From Pseudomonas spelaei (GTDB taxonomy: Bacteria; Pseudomonadota; Gammaproteobacteria; Pseudomonadales; Pseudomonadaceae): 64,000 nt of DNA. How positions within the stretch are numbered: the first letter of the stretch is position 1; the number at the start of each line of letters is the position of its first letter. Both the position numbers and the translations under genes were made by a program. Of this stretch, positions 27,837 through 35,948 are shown one piece after another. Below the pieces are notes generated by a model. The model ran no database searches and had not been told where the DNA came from. It saw nothing but the letters and a program-made list of their open reading frames with translations. The stretch is from NCBI RefSeq assembly GCF_009724245.1, contig NZ_WNNK01000004.1:186001-250000 (forward strand). Reading direction: 5' to 3'.

Positions 27837-28348
27837 GAGCGCCTCCGCTGGTCGGCATTGACCACGCGTACATGGCCGGATTCCAGGTCCAGGTCGGTTT
27901 GCAGCAACAGGCGCAACGGCACCGGCTGCGCCCACAGGTCGCCTTCGATCTCGAAACTCAAGGCGTTGTGGTTCATCTCGCCGTGAGCCACCCGCGCGCG
28001 TACCCGCAACGTGTTGCGCAGAATGCGCGGTTCAAAGGTGGCGATGGCCTGGTAAATCAAGGTTTCCAGGGCGCTGACATCGACGCTGGACGCACTGTTA
28101 CCTGCCAGCGCCGGCAGGCCGTAATTGACCACGGAGGTCCCGGCGGGGGTGTGCAGCGTCGCATCGGCATCGAGCAATGAAGTGGTGTTGAGCAGCCACG
28201 CCAAGTCACGCAGCACCGAGGCTTTTAATTGGGTCAGGGACAGCACGCGTTTATCGGCGCTTTCCTTGGGATTGGTCGGGTCGTCGTCGGTCAACCGGTC
28301 CAGCAGGGACGGTTGCAGACGGTCGCGGGAAGCGATTTCAGTTACCAC
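27833..28348 (-). CDS. tssE: T6SS baseplate protein TssE (gp25-like)
   Basis: A 171-residue protein of the T4 gp25-like lysozyme-fold family, which links the baseplate to the sheath. It begins [21 protein letters not shown] and carries [17 protein letters not shown] and [11 protein letters not shown] chose a GTG start at 28348 with GGAG upstream; the in-frame ATG at 28384 would add residues encoded up to the repeat element and lacks family similarity. It follows the repeat at 28389 and is coupled to tssF by a 4-base overlap. Confidence 0.92.
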   Translation of the reverse strand: MVTEIASRDRLQPSLLDRLTDDDPTNPKESADKRVLSLTQLKASVLRDLAWLLNTTSLLDADATLHTPAGTSVVNYGLPALAGNSASSVDVSALETLIYQAIATFEPRILRNTLRVRARVAHGEMNHNALSFEIEGDLWAQPVPLRLLLQTDLDLESGHVRVVNADQRRRS

Positions 28349-28388
28349 CAAAGCAGCTCCACGGACGGGTTGCGAGAGGAACATGGGC

Positions 28389-28488
28389 TGTAGCCGCTGC
28401 CGAGGAACGAGGCTGCGATCGGTTGTGAAGCGGCCGCACATGTTTGCGCGGACTTCGTCCTCGATCGCAGGCTACGCCAGCGGCTACA
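28389..28488. repeat. TGTAGCCG...CGGCTACA palindromic repeat between hcp and tssE
   Basis: Imperfect inverted arms (TGTAGCCGCTGCCGAGGAAC and GATCGCAGGCTACGCCAGCGGCTACA-type end) flank a GC-rich loop. The sequence is the same family as 51836-51938. It starts about 7 bases after the hcp stop codon and reaches to 40 bases before the tssE start, filling the whole intergenic gap in the leftward operon. Confidence 0.88.
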
Positions 28489-28495
28489 AGGTCTA

Positions 28496-28984
28496 TCAGC
28501 GTTTGGTGTTGGAACGGATGTTCCAGCCAAACTTGATCGCGCCGCCGTCCTTGGTGCCGTCGGCTTTCTGTGGCTGGTAGTCCACGAGCACCTGGGCGAA
28601 GTTCAGGGTGACGTTTTCGGTCAGGCGATCATCGCTGCCCGAGCCGCCGGTGCTCAGGGAGGTGACCAGCACTTCTTCCAGGTTGATGATCATGTACTCG
28701 ACCTGGTTTTCACCACCGGCCTTGCGCACGGTCAGGGTGACCTTGTCGATGTGCTTGCCGCTGGCGCAGTGCATCATCAGGTTAGGCGAGGCCTTGTCGA
28801 CGTACTTGGTCAGCGACAGGTCCTGGATATTCACCTTGCCCGCGCCACCGCCACCGCCCATGTGCATGTTGCCGGATTGGGACATGCCCCAGCTCCAGTT
28901 CAGGACGTCGATTTCGTCCTTGTGGGCCTTGTCCATGGACTCGCCCTTGATGTCACCGATCTTGATGAAAATATCAACAGCCAT
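28496..28984 (-). CDS. hcp: T6SS tube protein Hcp
   Basis: A 162-residue Hcp1-type tube subunit. It starts MAVDIFIKIGDIKGES and includes DEIDVLNWSWGMSQSGNMHMGGGGGAGKVN, then KHIDKVTLTVRKAGG and VTLNFAQVLVDYQ, which are hallmark stretches. Hexameric rings stack to form the injected tube and can carry small effectors. The ATG at 28984 has GGGAGATA 7-8 bases upstream; the 9-codon extension further up is not conserved. It is the only hcp in the window and is bracketed by palindromic repeats on both sides. Confidence 0.96.
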   Translation of the reverse strand: MAVDIFIKIGDIKGESMDKAHKDEIDVLNWSWGMSQSGNMHMGGGGGAGKVNIQDLSLTKYVDKASPNLMMHCASGKHIDKVTLTVRKAGGENQVEYMIINLEEVLVTSLSTGGSGSDDRLTENVTLNFAQVLVDYQPQKADGTKDGGAIKFGWNIRSNTKR

Positions 28985-29026
28985 GTTATCTCCCTGTGTG
29001 GTCTCTACCACGGTATTTGGTTTTTA

Positions 29027-29115
29027 TGTGGGAGTCGGGCTTGCCCACGATGCAGACGGCGCGGTCTGTCAGCCAGACTGCAGTGATGCCATCGCGGGCA
29101 AGCCCGGCTCCCACA
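29027..29115. repeat. REPIN-like palindromic element between tssC and hcp
   Basis: Inverted arms TGTGGGAGTCGGGCTTGCCC and GGGCAAGCCCGGCTCCCACA, with a single mismatch in the visible 20 bases, surround a central ~49-base segment with its own dyad. It sits in the 153 bases between the tssC stop (29138) and the hcp start (28984), in the leftward T6SS operon. Confidence 0.9.
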
Positions 29116-29137
29116 AAAGAGCAAGATCAACAGCTAT

Positions 29138-30631
29138 TTACGCGCCTTTGGCCGAAGGCAGCTTCGATACCAGCCGCAGCGACACGGTCAGCCCTTCGAG
29201 CTGATAGTGAGGACGCAGGTAGAACTTGGAGTTGTAATACCCCGGGTTGCCTTCGACGTCTTCCACGATCACTTCGGCGGCAGCCAACGGGTGCTGGGCC
29301 TTGGTGGTTTCGGTGGAGTGCGCCGGGTCACCGTCGACGTAGTTGAGGATCCAGTCCTGCAACCAACGCTGCATTTCGTCCTTCTCTTTGAAGGAACCGA
29401 TCTTGTCGCGCACGATGCACTTCAAGTAGTGAGCGAAACGGCAGGTGGCGAACAGGTACGGCAGGCGCGCGGCCAGGTTGGCGTTGGCGGTGGCGTCCGG
29501 GTCGTCGTATTCGGCCGGTTTCTGCAACGACTGGGCGCCGATGAACGCGGCGAAGTCGGTGTTTTTCTTGTGCAGCAGTGGCATGAAACCGTTCTTCGCC
29601 AGTTCCGCTTCACGGCGGTCGCTGATGGCGATTTCGGTCGGGCACTTCATGTCCACGCCACCGTCATCGGTCGGGAACGTGTGGGCTGGCAGGTTTTCCA
29701 CTTCACCGCCGGACTCCACCCCGCGGATGCGCGAGCACCAGCCGTAGTGTTTGAACGAACGGTTGATGTTCACTGCCATCGCGTACGCGGCGTTGGCCCA
29801 GGTGTACTTGGAGCTGTCGGCGCCGTCGGTGTTTTCTTCGAAGGCGAAGGCTTCCACCGGGTCGGTCTTGGCGCCGTATGGCAGGCGCGCCAGGAAACGC
29901 GGCATGGTCAGGCCGATGTAGCGCGAGTCTTCCGATTCACGCAGCGAGCGCCAGCCGGCGTATTCCGGGGTGGTGAAGATTTTGGTCAGGTCGCGCGGGT
30001 TCGACAGTTCCTGCCACGAGCCCATGCCCATCACGGTCGGCGAAGCGGCGGCAATGAACGGTGAGTGCATGGCGGCGCAGACTTTCGACAGCTCGCCCAA
30101 CAGCTCTACGTCGGGAGGCGACTGGTCGAAGTAGTAGTCGCCCACCAGGCAACCGTAAGGTTCGCCGCCGAACTGACCGTATTCTTCTTCGTACATCTTC
30201 TTGAAGATCGGGCTCTGGTCCCACGCGGTGCCCTTGAATTTCTTCAGGGTCTTGTGCAGTTCCGGCTTGGAGATGTTGAGCACGCGAATCTTCAGTTGCT
30301 CATCGCTTTCGGTGTTGTTGACCAGGTAGTGCAGGCCACGCCAGGCGCTTTCCAGTTGCTGGAAGTCCGGGTGGTGAATGACCTGGTTGACCTGGGCGGT
30401 GAGCTTGGCGTCGATGGCGGCGATGATCGATTCGATCGACTTGATGGCGTCGTTGGACACCAGGTCAGTCTGCGCCAGGGCCTGCTCGGCCAGGGTACGC
30501 ACGGCGGTTTCTACCGCTTCACGGGCGCGCTCGGTCTTGGGTTTGAATTCTTGCAGCAGCAGCGAAGCGAACTCGCTGGTCTCTTCGGTAGCGCCGAGGT
30601 TCTGGGCGCCTTCGCGGGCTGTATCGGTCAT
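29138..30631 (-). CDS. tssC: T6SS large sheath subunit TssC
   Basis: A 497-residue contractile-sheath protein (VipB/ImpC). Recognisable stretches are WRGLHYLVNNTESDEQLKIRVLN, GEPYGCLVGDYYFD, FIAAASP and FLARLPYG, and the C-terminal YYNSKFYLRPHYQLEGLTVSLRLVSKLP. It pairs with TssB, encoded immediately upstream (15 bases). Two ATGs occur two codons apart; I chose the second (MTDTAREG) because AGGA then sits about 9 bases upstream rather than 3. Confidence 0.96.
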   Translation of the reverse strand: MTDTAREGAQNLGATEETSEFASLLLQEFKPKTERAREAVETAVRTLAEQALAQTDLVSNDAIKSIESIIAAIDAKLTAQVNQVIHHPDFQQLESAWRGLHYLVNNTESDEQLKIRVLNISKPELHKTLKKFKGTAWDQSPIFKKMYEEEYGQFGGEPYGCLVGDYYFDQSPPDVELLGELSKVCAAMHSPFIAAASPTVMGMGSWQELSNPRDLTKIFTTPEYAGWRSLRESEDSRYIGLTMPRFLARLPYGAKTDPVEAFAFEENTDGADSSKYTWANAAYAMAVNINRSFKHYGWCSRIRGVESGGEVENLPAHTFPTDDGGVDMKCPTEIAISDRREAELAKNGFMPLLHKKNTDFAAFIGAQSLQKPAEYDDPDATANANLAARLPYLFATCRFAHYLKCIVRDKIGSFKEKDEMQRWLQDWILNYVDGDPAHSTETTKAQHPLAAAEVIVEDVEGNPGYYNSKFYLRPHYQLEGLTVSLRLVSKLPSAKGA

Positions 30632-30646
30632 GATCATTCGTCCTGA

Positions 30647-31156
30647 TTAAGCCTTGGGCTCGGCGGGCTTCGGTGCACTGGCAAGTGCCTGGAGCAATGC
30701 CGGGTCCTTGATCGCCTTCATGATGATTTCTTCGGCGCCGGTCTTGCCGTCCATGTAGGTCAGCAGGTTGGCCAGTTGGGTGCGGGCTTCGAGCAGCTTG
30801 TTCAGCGAGTCGACCTTGCGGGCCACAGCGGCCGGGCTGAAGTCGTCCATGCTTTCAAAGGTGATGTCCAGGCTCAGGTTGCCTTCGCCTGTCAGCTCGT
30901 TGGGCACGTGGAACGCGACGCGTGGCTGCATGGCCTTGAGGCGGGAGTCGAAATTGTCGACGTCCACTTCAAGGAACTTGCGGTCGGCGACGGCTGCCAG
31001 CGGCTCGGCCGGCTTGCCGGCGAGATCGGCCATGACACCCATGACGAAGGGCAGCTGGACCTTTTTCTCGGCGCCGTAGAGCTCGACGTCGTACTCGATC
31101 TGCACCCGAGGCGCACGGTTGCGCGCGATGAATTTCTGAGAACTTTGCTTCGCCAC
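30647..31156 (-). CDS. tssB: T6SS small sheath subunit TssB
   Basis: A 169-residue partner of TssC (VipA/ImpB). It begins AKQSSQKFIARNRAPRVQIEYDVELYGAEKKVQLPFVMGVMADL and has FHVPNELTGEGNLSLDITFESMDDF and LRARTQLANLLTYMDGK-like C-terminal helices. The start codon is GTG, with CAGGAG about 8 bases upstream. It forms the sheath heterodimer whose contraction drives injection. Confidence 0.96.
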   Translation of the reverse strand: MAKQSSQKFIARNRAPRVQIEYDVELYGAEKKVQLPFVMGVMADLAGKPAEPLAAVADRKFLEVDVDNFDSRLKAMQPRVAFHVPNELTGEGNLSLDITFESMDDFSPAAVARKVDSLNKLLEARTQLANLLTYMDGKTGAEEIIMKAIKDPALLQALASAPKPAEPKA

Positions 31157-31210
31157 GTTGCTGCTCCTGGTCGCTTGAGCGACGGTGTTGTTACTGCGCG
31201 GTACAGACGT

Positions 31211-32230
31211 TTATTCGCCGTCTGGTCCGCGCAGGTTTTCAAATTGGGACATCCCATCAGGTATCAGGTTGCGCACGATGGCCGCGAAGTCGGCGTGCAC
31301 CAGATTCTTGGCCCGGTTCAACAGCACCGGCAGCGGGCTGGAAGGCTCGTGGCGGGTGTAGTACGCGAGGATGCGGTCCAGGCTGCGCAAGACTTCATCG
31401 CGGTTGGCGATGTCGCCGTTGTTGCGCGGTGCAGTGGGGGCAGCGGCGTGTTCGACCGGGGCGGCGCTGTCGTCACTGACGGCTTCGGGATCGCTGCTGC
31501 CTTCGCCGTGGGGCGCGTATTGCGCCAGGACCTGCAAGGCTTGTTTGAGGGGGTGCTTCAATGGGCCGAGGTCTACGCCCTGGGCCGAACCGACCTGGTC
31601 GCTGACCTGCTGCTCGATGGCTTCGCAGGCGGCGCGGGCTTCGTTCAAGGCGGCACGGGTGGCGTTCAACTGCTCGGCATCGCTGTCGAGGAACGCGCCG
31701 GCCAACTGTTCGGCACCGAGGTTTTCACCGGGGAAACTTTGCAGGCCGCTGGCATTGAGGGCGGCGCGCAGGCTGACGGGGCCGAAAGCCCGTGAGCGGG
31801 TAAGCATGCTTTCGCGCAACAGACGAATGGTGTCATCGGACGTCAAGCCAGCGAGGGCATTGATGCGAACGGTGGGGTCGTTGTCGTCATCGGCATCCAG
31901 GCGCGGATGCAGTTCGGCCCAGTACTGGCGTAGCAGTTCGTTGATCAGCGTGAGGGCGGTGGCCAGTCCCGTAACGCCTTGCAGGGCCAGGGAGCTTTGC
32001 AGGAGGAAGTGAGTGATGCGCAGGTCTTTGCTGCGTTGCAGCAGGTCCAGGCTTTGCTGCTGGATACTGCGCCATTCCGGCGGTTCAGCGGGCAGGATCG
32101 AGTCGCCCATGCTGCGCTCAGGCTGGCCTTGAGCGTCACGCTCAAGTTGCAAATAAGCCGCGTCATATTCCAAGTCTTCACCACATGGCGAAGTCGCGGA
32201 AACGGCGGCGAGCAGCAAAGGCACATCCAC
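31211..32230 (-). CDS. tssA: T6SS cap/organiser protein TssA
   Basis: A 339-residue protein with the N-terminal ImpA domain (VSATSPCGEDLEYDAAYLQLERDAQG, SMGDSILPAEPPEW) and a C-terminal region typical of the short H1-type TssA (RDEVLRSLDRILAYYTRHEPSSPLPVLLNRAK). TssA organises baseplate docking and sheath polymerisation. I chose a GTG start at 32230 (reading MDVPLLL), with GGGAG upstream, because the conserved domain begins there; the upstream ATG at 32275 adds 15 unconserved residues. It is the first gene of the leftward T6SS operon. Confidence 0.93.
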   Translation of the reverse strand: MDVPLLLAAVSATSPCGEDLEYDAAYLQLERDAQGQPERSMGDSILPAEPPEWRSIQQQSLDLLQRSKDLRITHFLLQSSLALQGVTGLATALTLINELLRQYWAELHPRLDADDDNDPTVRINALAGLTSDDTIRLLRESMLTRSRAFGPVSLRAALNASGLQSFPGENLGAEQLAGAFLDSDAEQLNATRAALNEARAACEAIEQQVSDQVGSAQGVDLGPLKHPLKQALQVLAQYAPHGEGSSDPEAVSDDSAAPVEHAAAPTAPRNNGDIANRDEVLRSLDRILAYYTRHEPSSPLPVLLNRAKNLVHADFAAIVRNLIPDGMSQFENLRGPDGE

Positions 32231-32419
32231 TGAGTTCGATCTCCCTATCAGCCTGCGTGCGTGCGGGCAGTTCATGCCTTAGTTACGTAAGTAATACTCA
32301 CGCGTAATCGGCATGCTTTCTTGGTATATAAGCACTTCGATTCTAAAGTGCCATCATTGGTATTCAAGAAGTTGTGCATTTTTGGTGTAGTACTTATGCC
32401 TTGTCAAGGTAAGCTATTC

Positions 32420-32496
32420 ACCCTGTGTGACAGATGTGCAGTGCTTAACAACCTACTCGACCGTTGGGTCGAAGCAGGCACTGACACAGGGTTTTT
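32420..32496 (+). ncRNA. Candidate structured RNA or leader terminator upstream of fha
   Basis: Three nested stems read on the plus strand. ACCCTGTGT (32420-32428) pairs with ACACAGGGT (32484-32492), CAGTGC (32439-32444) with GCACTG (32478-32483), and TCGACC (32457-32462) with GGTCGA (32467-32472) around a GTTG loop. A run of five T at 32492-32496 follows immediately. This looks like the 3' end of a small RNA or an attenuator in the fha transcript. All pairings are exact, but expression is unknown. Confidence 0.4.
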
Positions 32497-32587
32497 GTCA
32501 CAAGAGCCGAGTAAGATCAGCGATCATGCTGATAAAACAGGCTTTTGATGGTGGTTAGCACCATCTGTCGGGAAGCTCGAGGGGTTA

Positions 32588-32630
32588 CCTCCCTTTGGGT
32601 CGACTGTGCGCGAAGTATCAGCAAGGAGGC
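32588..32630 (+). promoter_or_regulatory. Candidate Rsm/CsrA binding site covering the fha ribosome-binding site
   Basis: CAAGGAGG (32622-32629) fits the CANGGANG core bound by RsmA/RsmE/CsrA proteins and is also the Shine-Dalgarno of fha. CCTCC at 32588-32592 can pair with GGAGG and hide it. Post-transcriptional repression of the H1-T6SS by RsmA is established in P. aeruginosa; its operation here is inferred. Confidence 0.5.
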
Positions 32631-32633
32631 ATG

Positions 32634-34022
32634 ATGTCGCTGTGTTTGACTATCACTAGTTATCACAAGATTACCCCTGGCCAATGCCCTGAAAAGTCCA
32701 TGGATCAGGGAGTGATGGCAATTGGCCGCAGCTCTGAAAATGACTGGGTATTGCCCGACCCTGAGCGTCTGGTTTCCGCGCAACATTGCGTTATTCAATA
32801 CAAAGATGGCCGTTATTATTTAACCGACAACAGCACCAATGGTGTTGAGTTGGTCAAGTCCGGTATTCGTTTGCGCCGAGGTAGCAGCGAGCTGCTGGAA
32901 GATGGCGAGCTGATCCGCATCGGTGATTACGAAATCCAGGCGCGTATCGATTTCAATCTGCAAGTCACTGAAAGCCAACCCTTTGCTGGCGATTCGTCGA
33001 ACAGCTTCGAGGCCCTGATGGGGCGCGAGGGCGCCGTCGTGAACACGCCGATGCCCACCCCGGTGATCGCGCCGCAATTCCAGGGTGCGTCGTCGATGGA
33101 CACGCTGCCGGACCTGTTCGACTTCCTGACACCCACCGCCGTACCGCCTGCCACCCAGCCCGATCATGTGCCGGCGCAGCAGCATGACTTCCGCCCACCT
33201 ACACCGGTGCCAGTGGTGGAATTGCCTGCACCACCTGTCGCCTCGGGTTCGGTGATTCCCGACGACTGGGATCTATTGGGTGATGGGCCAGCGCCTGTGG
33301 TCAGTGCGCCCACGCCGGTATCGATTCCGACGCCTGAGCCGCCACCCACACCGCCAGCGCCACCGCCATCAACGCCGCCGGTCATCGAACCGCCCGTCGT
33401 CGAGCGCCCGCAACCTGTGGTCGACAGCAACCAGCCCGACCTGCTGCAAGCCTTCTTGCGCGGCGCTGGGATTGATCAACTGCGCCTGGACAAAGCCCAG
33501 GCCGAAGCGCAGATGGAAAGTATCGGTCGCAGCTACCGGCTGATGGTCGAGGGCCTGATCGACGTGTTGCGTGCCCGCAGCAGCCTCAAGGGCGAGTTCC
33601 GCATACAGCAGACGATGATTCAACCGGTGGAAAACAACCCGTTGAAATTCGCGCCCAATGTCGACGAAGCATTACTGCTGTTGCTGCGTCACGGCAACCA
33701 GGCGTTTATGGCGCCGGATCTGGCAGTGCGTGACAGTTTCAACGACCTGCGTGCTCACCAGTTGGCGGTGATGGCCGGTGTCGAGGCGGCCATCAAGCAC
33801 CTGCTTACGCGCTTTGAACCGACACAACTGGAAGAGCGTATGGGTAAGCCCGGTGGCCTCTCGGGTATTTTCAATGGTTCGCGCCAGGCCCAGTATTGGC
33901 AGCAGTTCACTGAGCTCTACAGCAATATTTCCCGAGAGGCCCAGGAGGATTTCCAGGACTTGTTCGGGCGTGAATTCAGCCGTGCCTACGAAGAGCACAG
34001 CGCACGACAGCGTCGCCCTTGA
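32634..34022 (+). CDS. fha: T6SS forkhead-associated protein Fha (TagH-type)
   Basis: A 462-residue protein. The N-terminal FHA phosphothreonine-binding domain (~1-110) has IGRSSENDWVLPDP, VSAQHC and NSTNGVEL. A long Pro-rich linker (~120-270) leads to a C-terminal TagH/ImpI domain (~275-455, QAFLRGAGIDQLRLDKA ... YWQQFTELYSNISREA). Fha is the phosphorylation target of PpkA and is dephosphorylated by PppA, both encoded downstream; the phosphorylated form promotes T6SS assembly. Two adjacent ATGs are present; the second (32634) has better spacing from AAGGAGG. It is the first gene of the rightward operon. Confidence 0.93.
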   Translation: MSLCLTITSYHKITPGQCPEKSMDQGVMAIGRSSENDWVLPDPERLVSAQHCVIQYKDGRYYLTDNSTNGVELVKSGIRLRRGSSELLEDGELIRIGDYEIQARIDFNLQVTESQPFAGDSSNSFEALMGREGAVVNTPMPTPVIAPQFQGASSMDTLPDLFDFLTPTAVPPATQPDHVPAQQHDFRPPTPVPVVELPAPPVASGSVIPDDWDLLGDGPAPVVSAPTPVSIPTPEPPPTPPAPPPSTPPVIEPPVVERPQPVVDSNQPDLLQAFLRGAGIDQLRLDKAQAEAQMESIGRSYRLMVEGLIDVLRARSSLKGEFRIQQTMIQPVENNPLKFAPNVDEALLLLLRHGNQAFMAPDLAVRDSFNDLRAHQLAVMAGVEAAIKHLLTRFEPTQLEERMGKPGGLSGIFNGSRQAQYWQQFTELYSNISREAQEDFQDLFGREFSRAYEEHSARQRRP

Positions 34023-34085
34023 GTGGCGTTATCGAATAACAAAAAATGAAACAACGGACAGCTAAGTAGTCATTGAGGACGCAGG

Positions 34086-34592
34086 ATGATTCCCAGGTTT
34101 TTACTCGTAGCCGCCACCGCGCTGCTGCTGACGGCGTGTGCCAAGGATGCCGTCAAACCCGAAGCAGTCGAGGCTGAAGCGGATACCGCTGCCATTGAGC
34201 TGCACTTCCATGCCATTGCTGGCCTCAACCCCGGTGCCAACGGCCAGCCGGCACCGGTGCGGGTACGGATTTTCGAGCTGAAAAACGCCGCGACGTTCAG
34301 CCGCTCCGACTACTTCGCCCTGGCTGACCGTGCCCAGTCGACCCTCGGGCTGGACCTGCTGGACCAGGACGAAGTAATGATCCAGCCCGGCCAGCAACTG
34401 AGCATCAAGCGTGACCTGGACCCGGCTACCCGTCAGATCGGCCTGCTGGTGGGTTATCGCGAGCTGGATCGCGCGCAGTGGCGCACCGTGCTCACTGTCC
34501 CGCCGCGCGAGTACACCGAATACCAGATCAGCCTTGATGTTCGTGCCGTGCGCGCCGACGTTGTGGTTTCCCCATCCAGCCCTGCCCAATAA
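34086..34592 (+). CDS. tssJ: T6SS outer-membrane lipoprotein TssJ
   Basis: A 168-residue lipoprotein with signal and lipobox LLTAC (lipidated Cys18). The mature domain is the transthyretin-like TssJ fold (AIELHFHAIAGLNPGANGQPAPVRVRIFELKN, then FFALADRAQSTL-like). TssJ anchors the TssL-TssM complex to the outer membrane. It starts 63 bases after fha with GAGGACGCAGG upstream and is followed by tssK 15 bases later. Confidence 0.95.
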   Translation: MIPRFLLVAATALLLTACAKDAVKPEAVEAEADTAAIELHFHAIAGLNPGANGQPAPVRVRIFELKNAATFSRSDYFALADRAQSTLGLDLLDQDEVMIQPGQQLSIKRDLDPATRQIGLLVGYRELDRAQWRTVLTVPPREYTEYQISLDVRAVRADVVVSPSSPAQ

Positions 34593-34607
34593 GCAATCGG
34601 AGCCCCC

Positions 34608-35942
34608 ATGTCCTGGAACAATCGCGTGGTCTGGTCGGAAGGCATGTTCATCGGAACGCAGCACTTCCAGCAGCATGACCGTTACCTGGAAAACCTGATT
34701 GACGCTCGCAGCCGCCCATTGTCGGCCGGTGCCTGGGGCTTCTCCGAATTGCTGCTCGACCAGGGCCTGTTGGCCCAGGGCAAGCTGGCCATTGTTTCGG
34801 CACGCGGCCTGTTGCCCGACGGCACGCCGTTCAATATCCCCCAGGATGACCTGGCGCCGAGCCCGCTGAATATTGACGACAACTTGCGCGATGGCCTCAT
34901 CTACCTGGCGTTGCCCCTCAAGCGCGCAGGGGCCCGCGACACGGTCGACGAAGGTGAGGTCCTTGGCGCCGCGCGTTACGTCAGCCAGGTGCGGGAGGTG
35001 CGGGACGACAACGCTCCATTCGAAAACCGTGCGCCGGTGGCCGTCGGTTCCCGTGCCTTGCGTTTGTTGACCGCTCAGGATGGCGTCAGTGACTACGCCG
35101 CCATCGGTCTGGTGCGGGTCAAGGAAAAACGTGCCGATCGTGCCCTCGTACTTGACGACAGCTACATCCCGCCGGTGTTGGACGTGGTCGCCAGCAAACC
35201 GCTGACGGCGTTTCGCAGCGAACTGCTGGGCCTGCTGCACCAGCGCGGCGAAGCCCTCGCCGGGCGTGTGGTGGCGTCGGGCGCCGGTGGTGCTTCGGAG
35301 ATTGCCGATTTCATGCTGCTGCAACTGGTCAACCGTGCCCAGCCGCTGATCCAGCACCTGAACCAGTTGAGCCCACTGCACCCGGAGCGTTTCTTCAGCG
35401 AGCTGGTAAGCCTGGCCGGTGAGTTCTCAACATTCTCCACCTCCGGTCGCCGTCCCCAGGAATACCCGCAATACCAGCACGACGACCTGGCCCTGAGCTT
35501 CACCCCCGTGATGCAGGCCCTGCGTGAAGCACTGTCGATGTTGATCGACAGCAAAGCCACGCCGATTCCGATTGTCGAGAAAGCCTACGGTGTCCATGTG
35601 GCGATGCTGGCCGACAAGACCCTGATCGAGACCGCGAGCTTCATCCTGGTGGTACGTGCCGACGTCCCCGGCGAAACCCTGCGCGGGCGCTTCGCTCAGC
35701 AGAGCAAAGTCGGCTCGGTGGAGCACATCCGCGACTTGGTCAACCTGCAGTTGCCAGGTATCAGCCTGTTGCCGTTGCCGGTGGCGCCACGGCAGATTCC
35801 GTACCACGCCGGCTCCACCTATTACGAATTGGACCGGGGCAGCGAGCACTGGCAGCAGTTGAGCAATTCCGGTGGTTTTGCCTTCCACATTGCTGGTCAG
35901 TTCCCGGGGTTGAACCTGGCGTTCTGGGCCATCCGAGGATAA
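34608..35942 (+). CDS. tssK: T6SS baseplate-membrane connector TssK
   Basis: A 444-residue trimeric connector between baseplate and membrane complex. Its family N-terminus is SWNNRVVWSEGMFIGTQHFQQHDRYLE, and its C-terminal region (RQIPYHAGSTYYELDRGSEHWQQL, then FAFHIAGQFPGLNLAFWAI) is typical of TssK/ImpJ. The ATG at 34608 has CGGAGC about 8 bases upstream. Normal length; no oddities. Confidence 0.96.
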   Translation: MSWNNRVVWSEGMFIGTQHFQQHDRYLENLIDARSRPLSAGAWGFSELLLDQGLLAQGKLAIVSARGLLPDGTPFNIPQDDLAPSPLNIDDNLRDGLIYLALPLKRAGARDTVDEGEVLGAARYVSQVREVRDDNAPFENRAPVAVGSRALRLLTAQDGVSDYAAIGLVRVKEKRADRALVLDDSYIPPVLDVVASKPLTAFRSELLGLLHQRGEALAGRVVASGAGGASEIADFMLLQLVNRAQPLIQHLNQLSPLHPERFFSELVSLAGEFSTFSTSGRRPQEYPQYQHDDLALSFTPVMQALREALSMLIDSKATPIPIVEKAYGVHVAMLADKTLIETASFILVVRADVPGETLRGRFAQQSKVGSVEHIRDLVNLQLPGISLLPLPVAPRQIPYHAGSTYYELDRGSEHWQQLSNSGGFAFHIAGQFPGLNLAFWAIRG

Positions 35943-35948
35943 TCCGCG

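Larger units (their letters stand above)
32231..32633. other. Divergent regulatory region between the two T6SS operons
   Basis: A 403-base gap with no convincing gene. It is AT-richer than its surroundings. It holds the leader of tssA (with a perfect TTACGTAA palindrome at 32284-32291), a nested stem-loop with a U-run (32420-32496) and the fha leader with an Rsm-like site. Promoters for both directions must lie here. No sigma-54 site of the TGGCAC-N5-TTGC type was seen, and no convincing sigma-70 pair could be chosen. Confidence 0.7.

Noticed and set aside
32321..32548. Possible small gene (75 codons) in the T6SS divergent region
   Set aside because: No ribosome-binding site, no conserved feature, and it runs through the nested stem-loop; the region is better read as regulatory RNA or leader.
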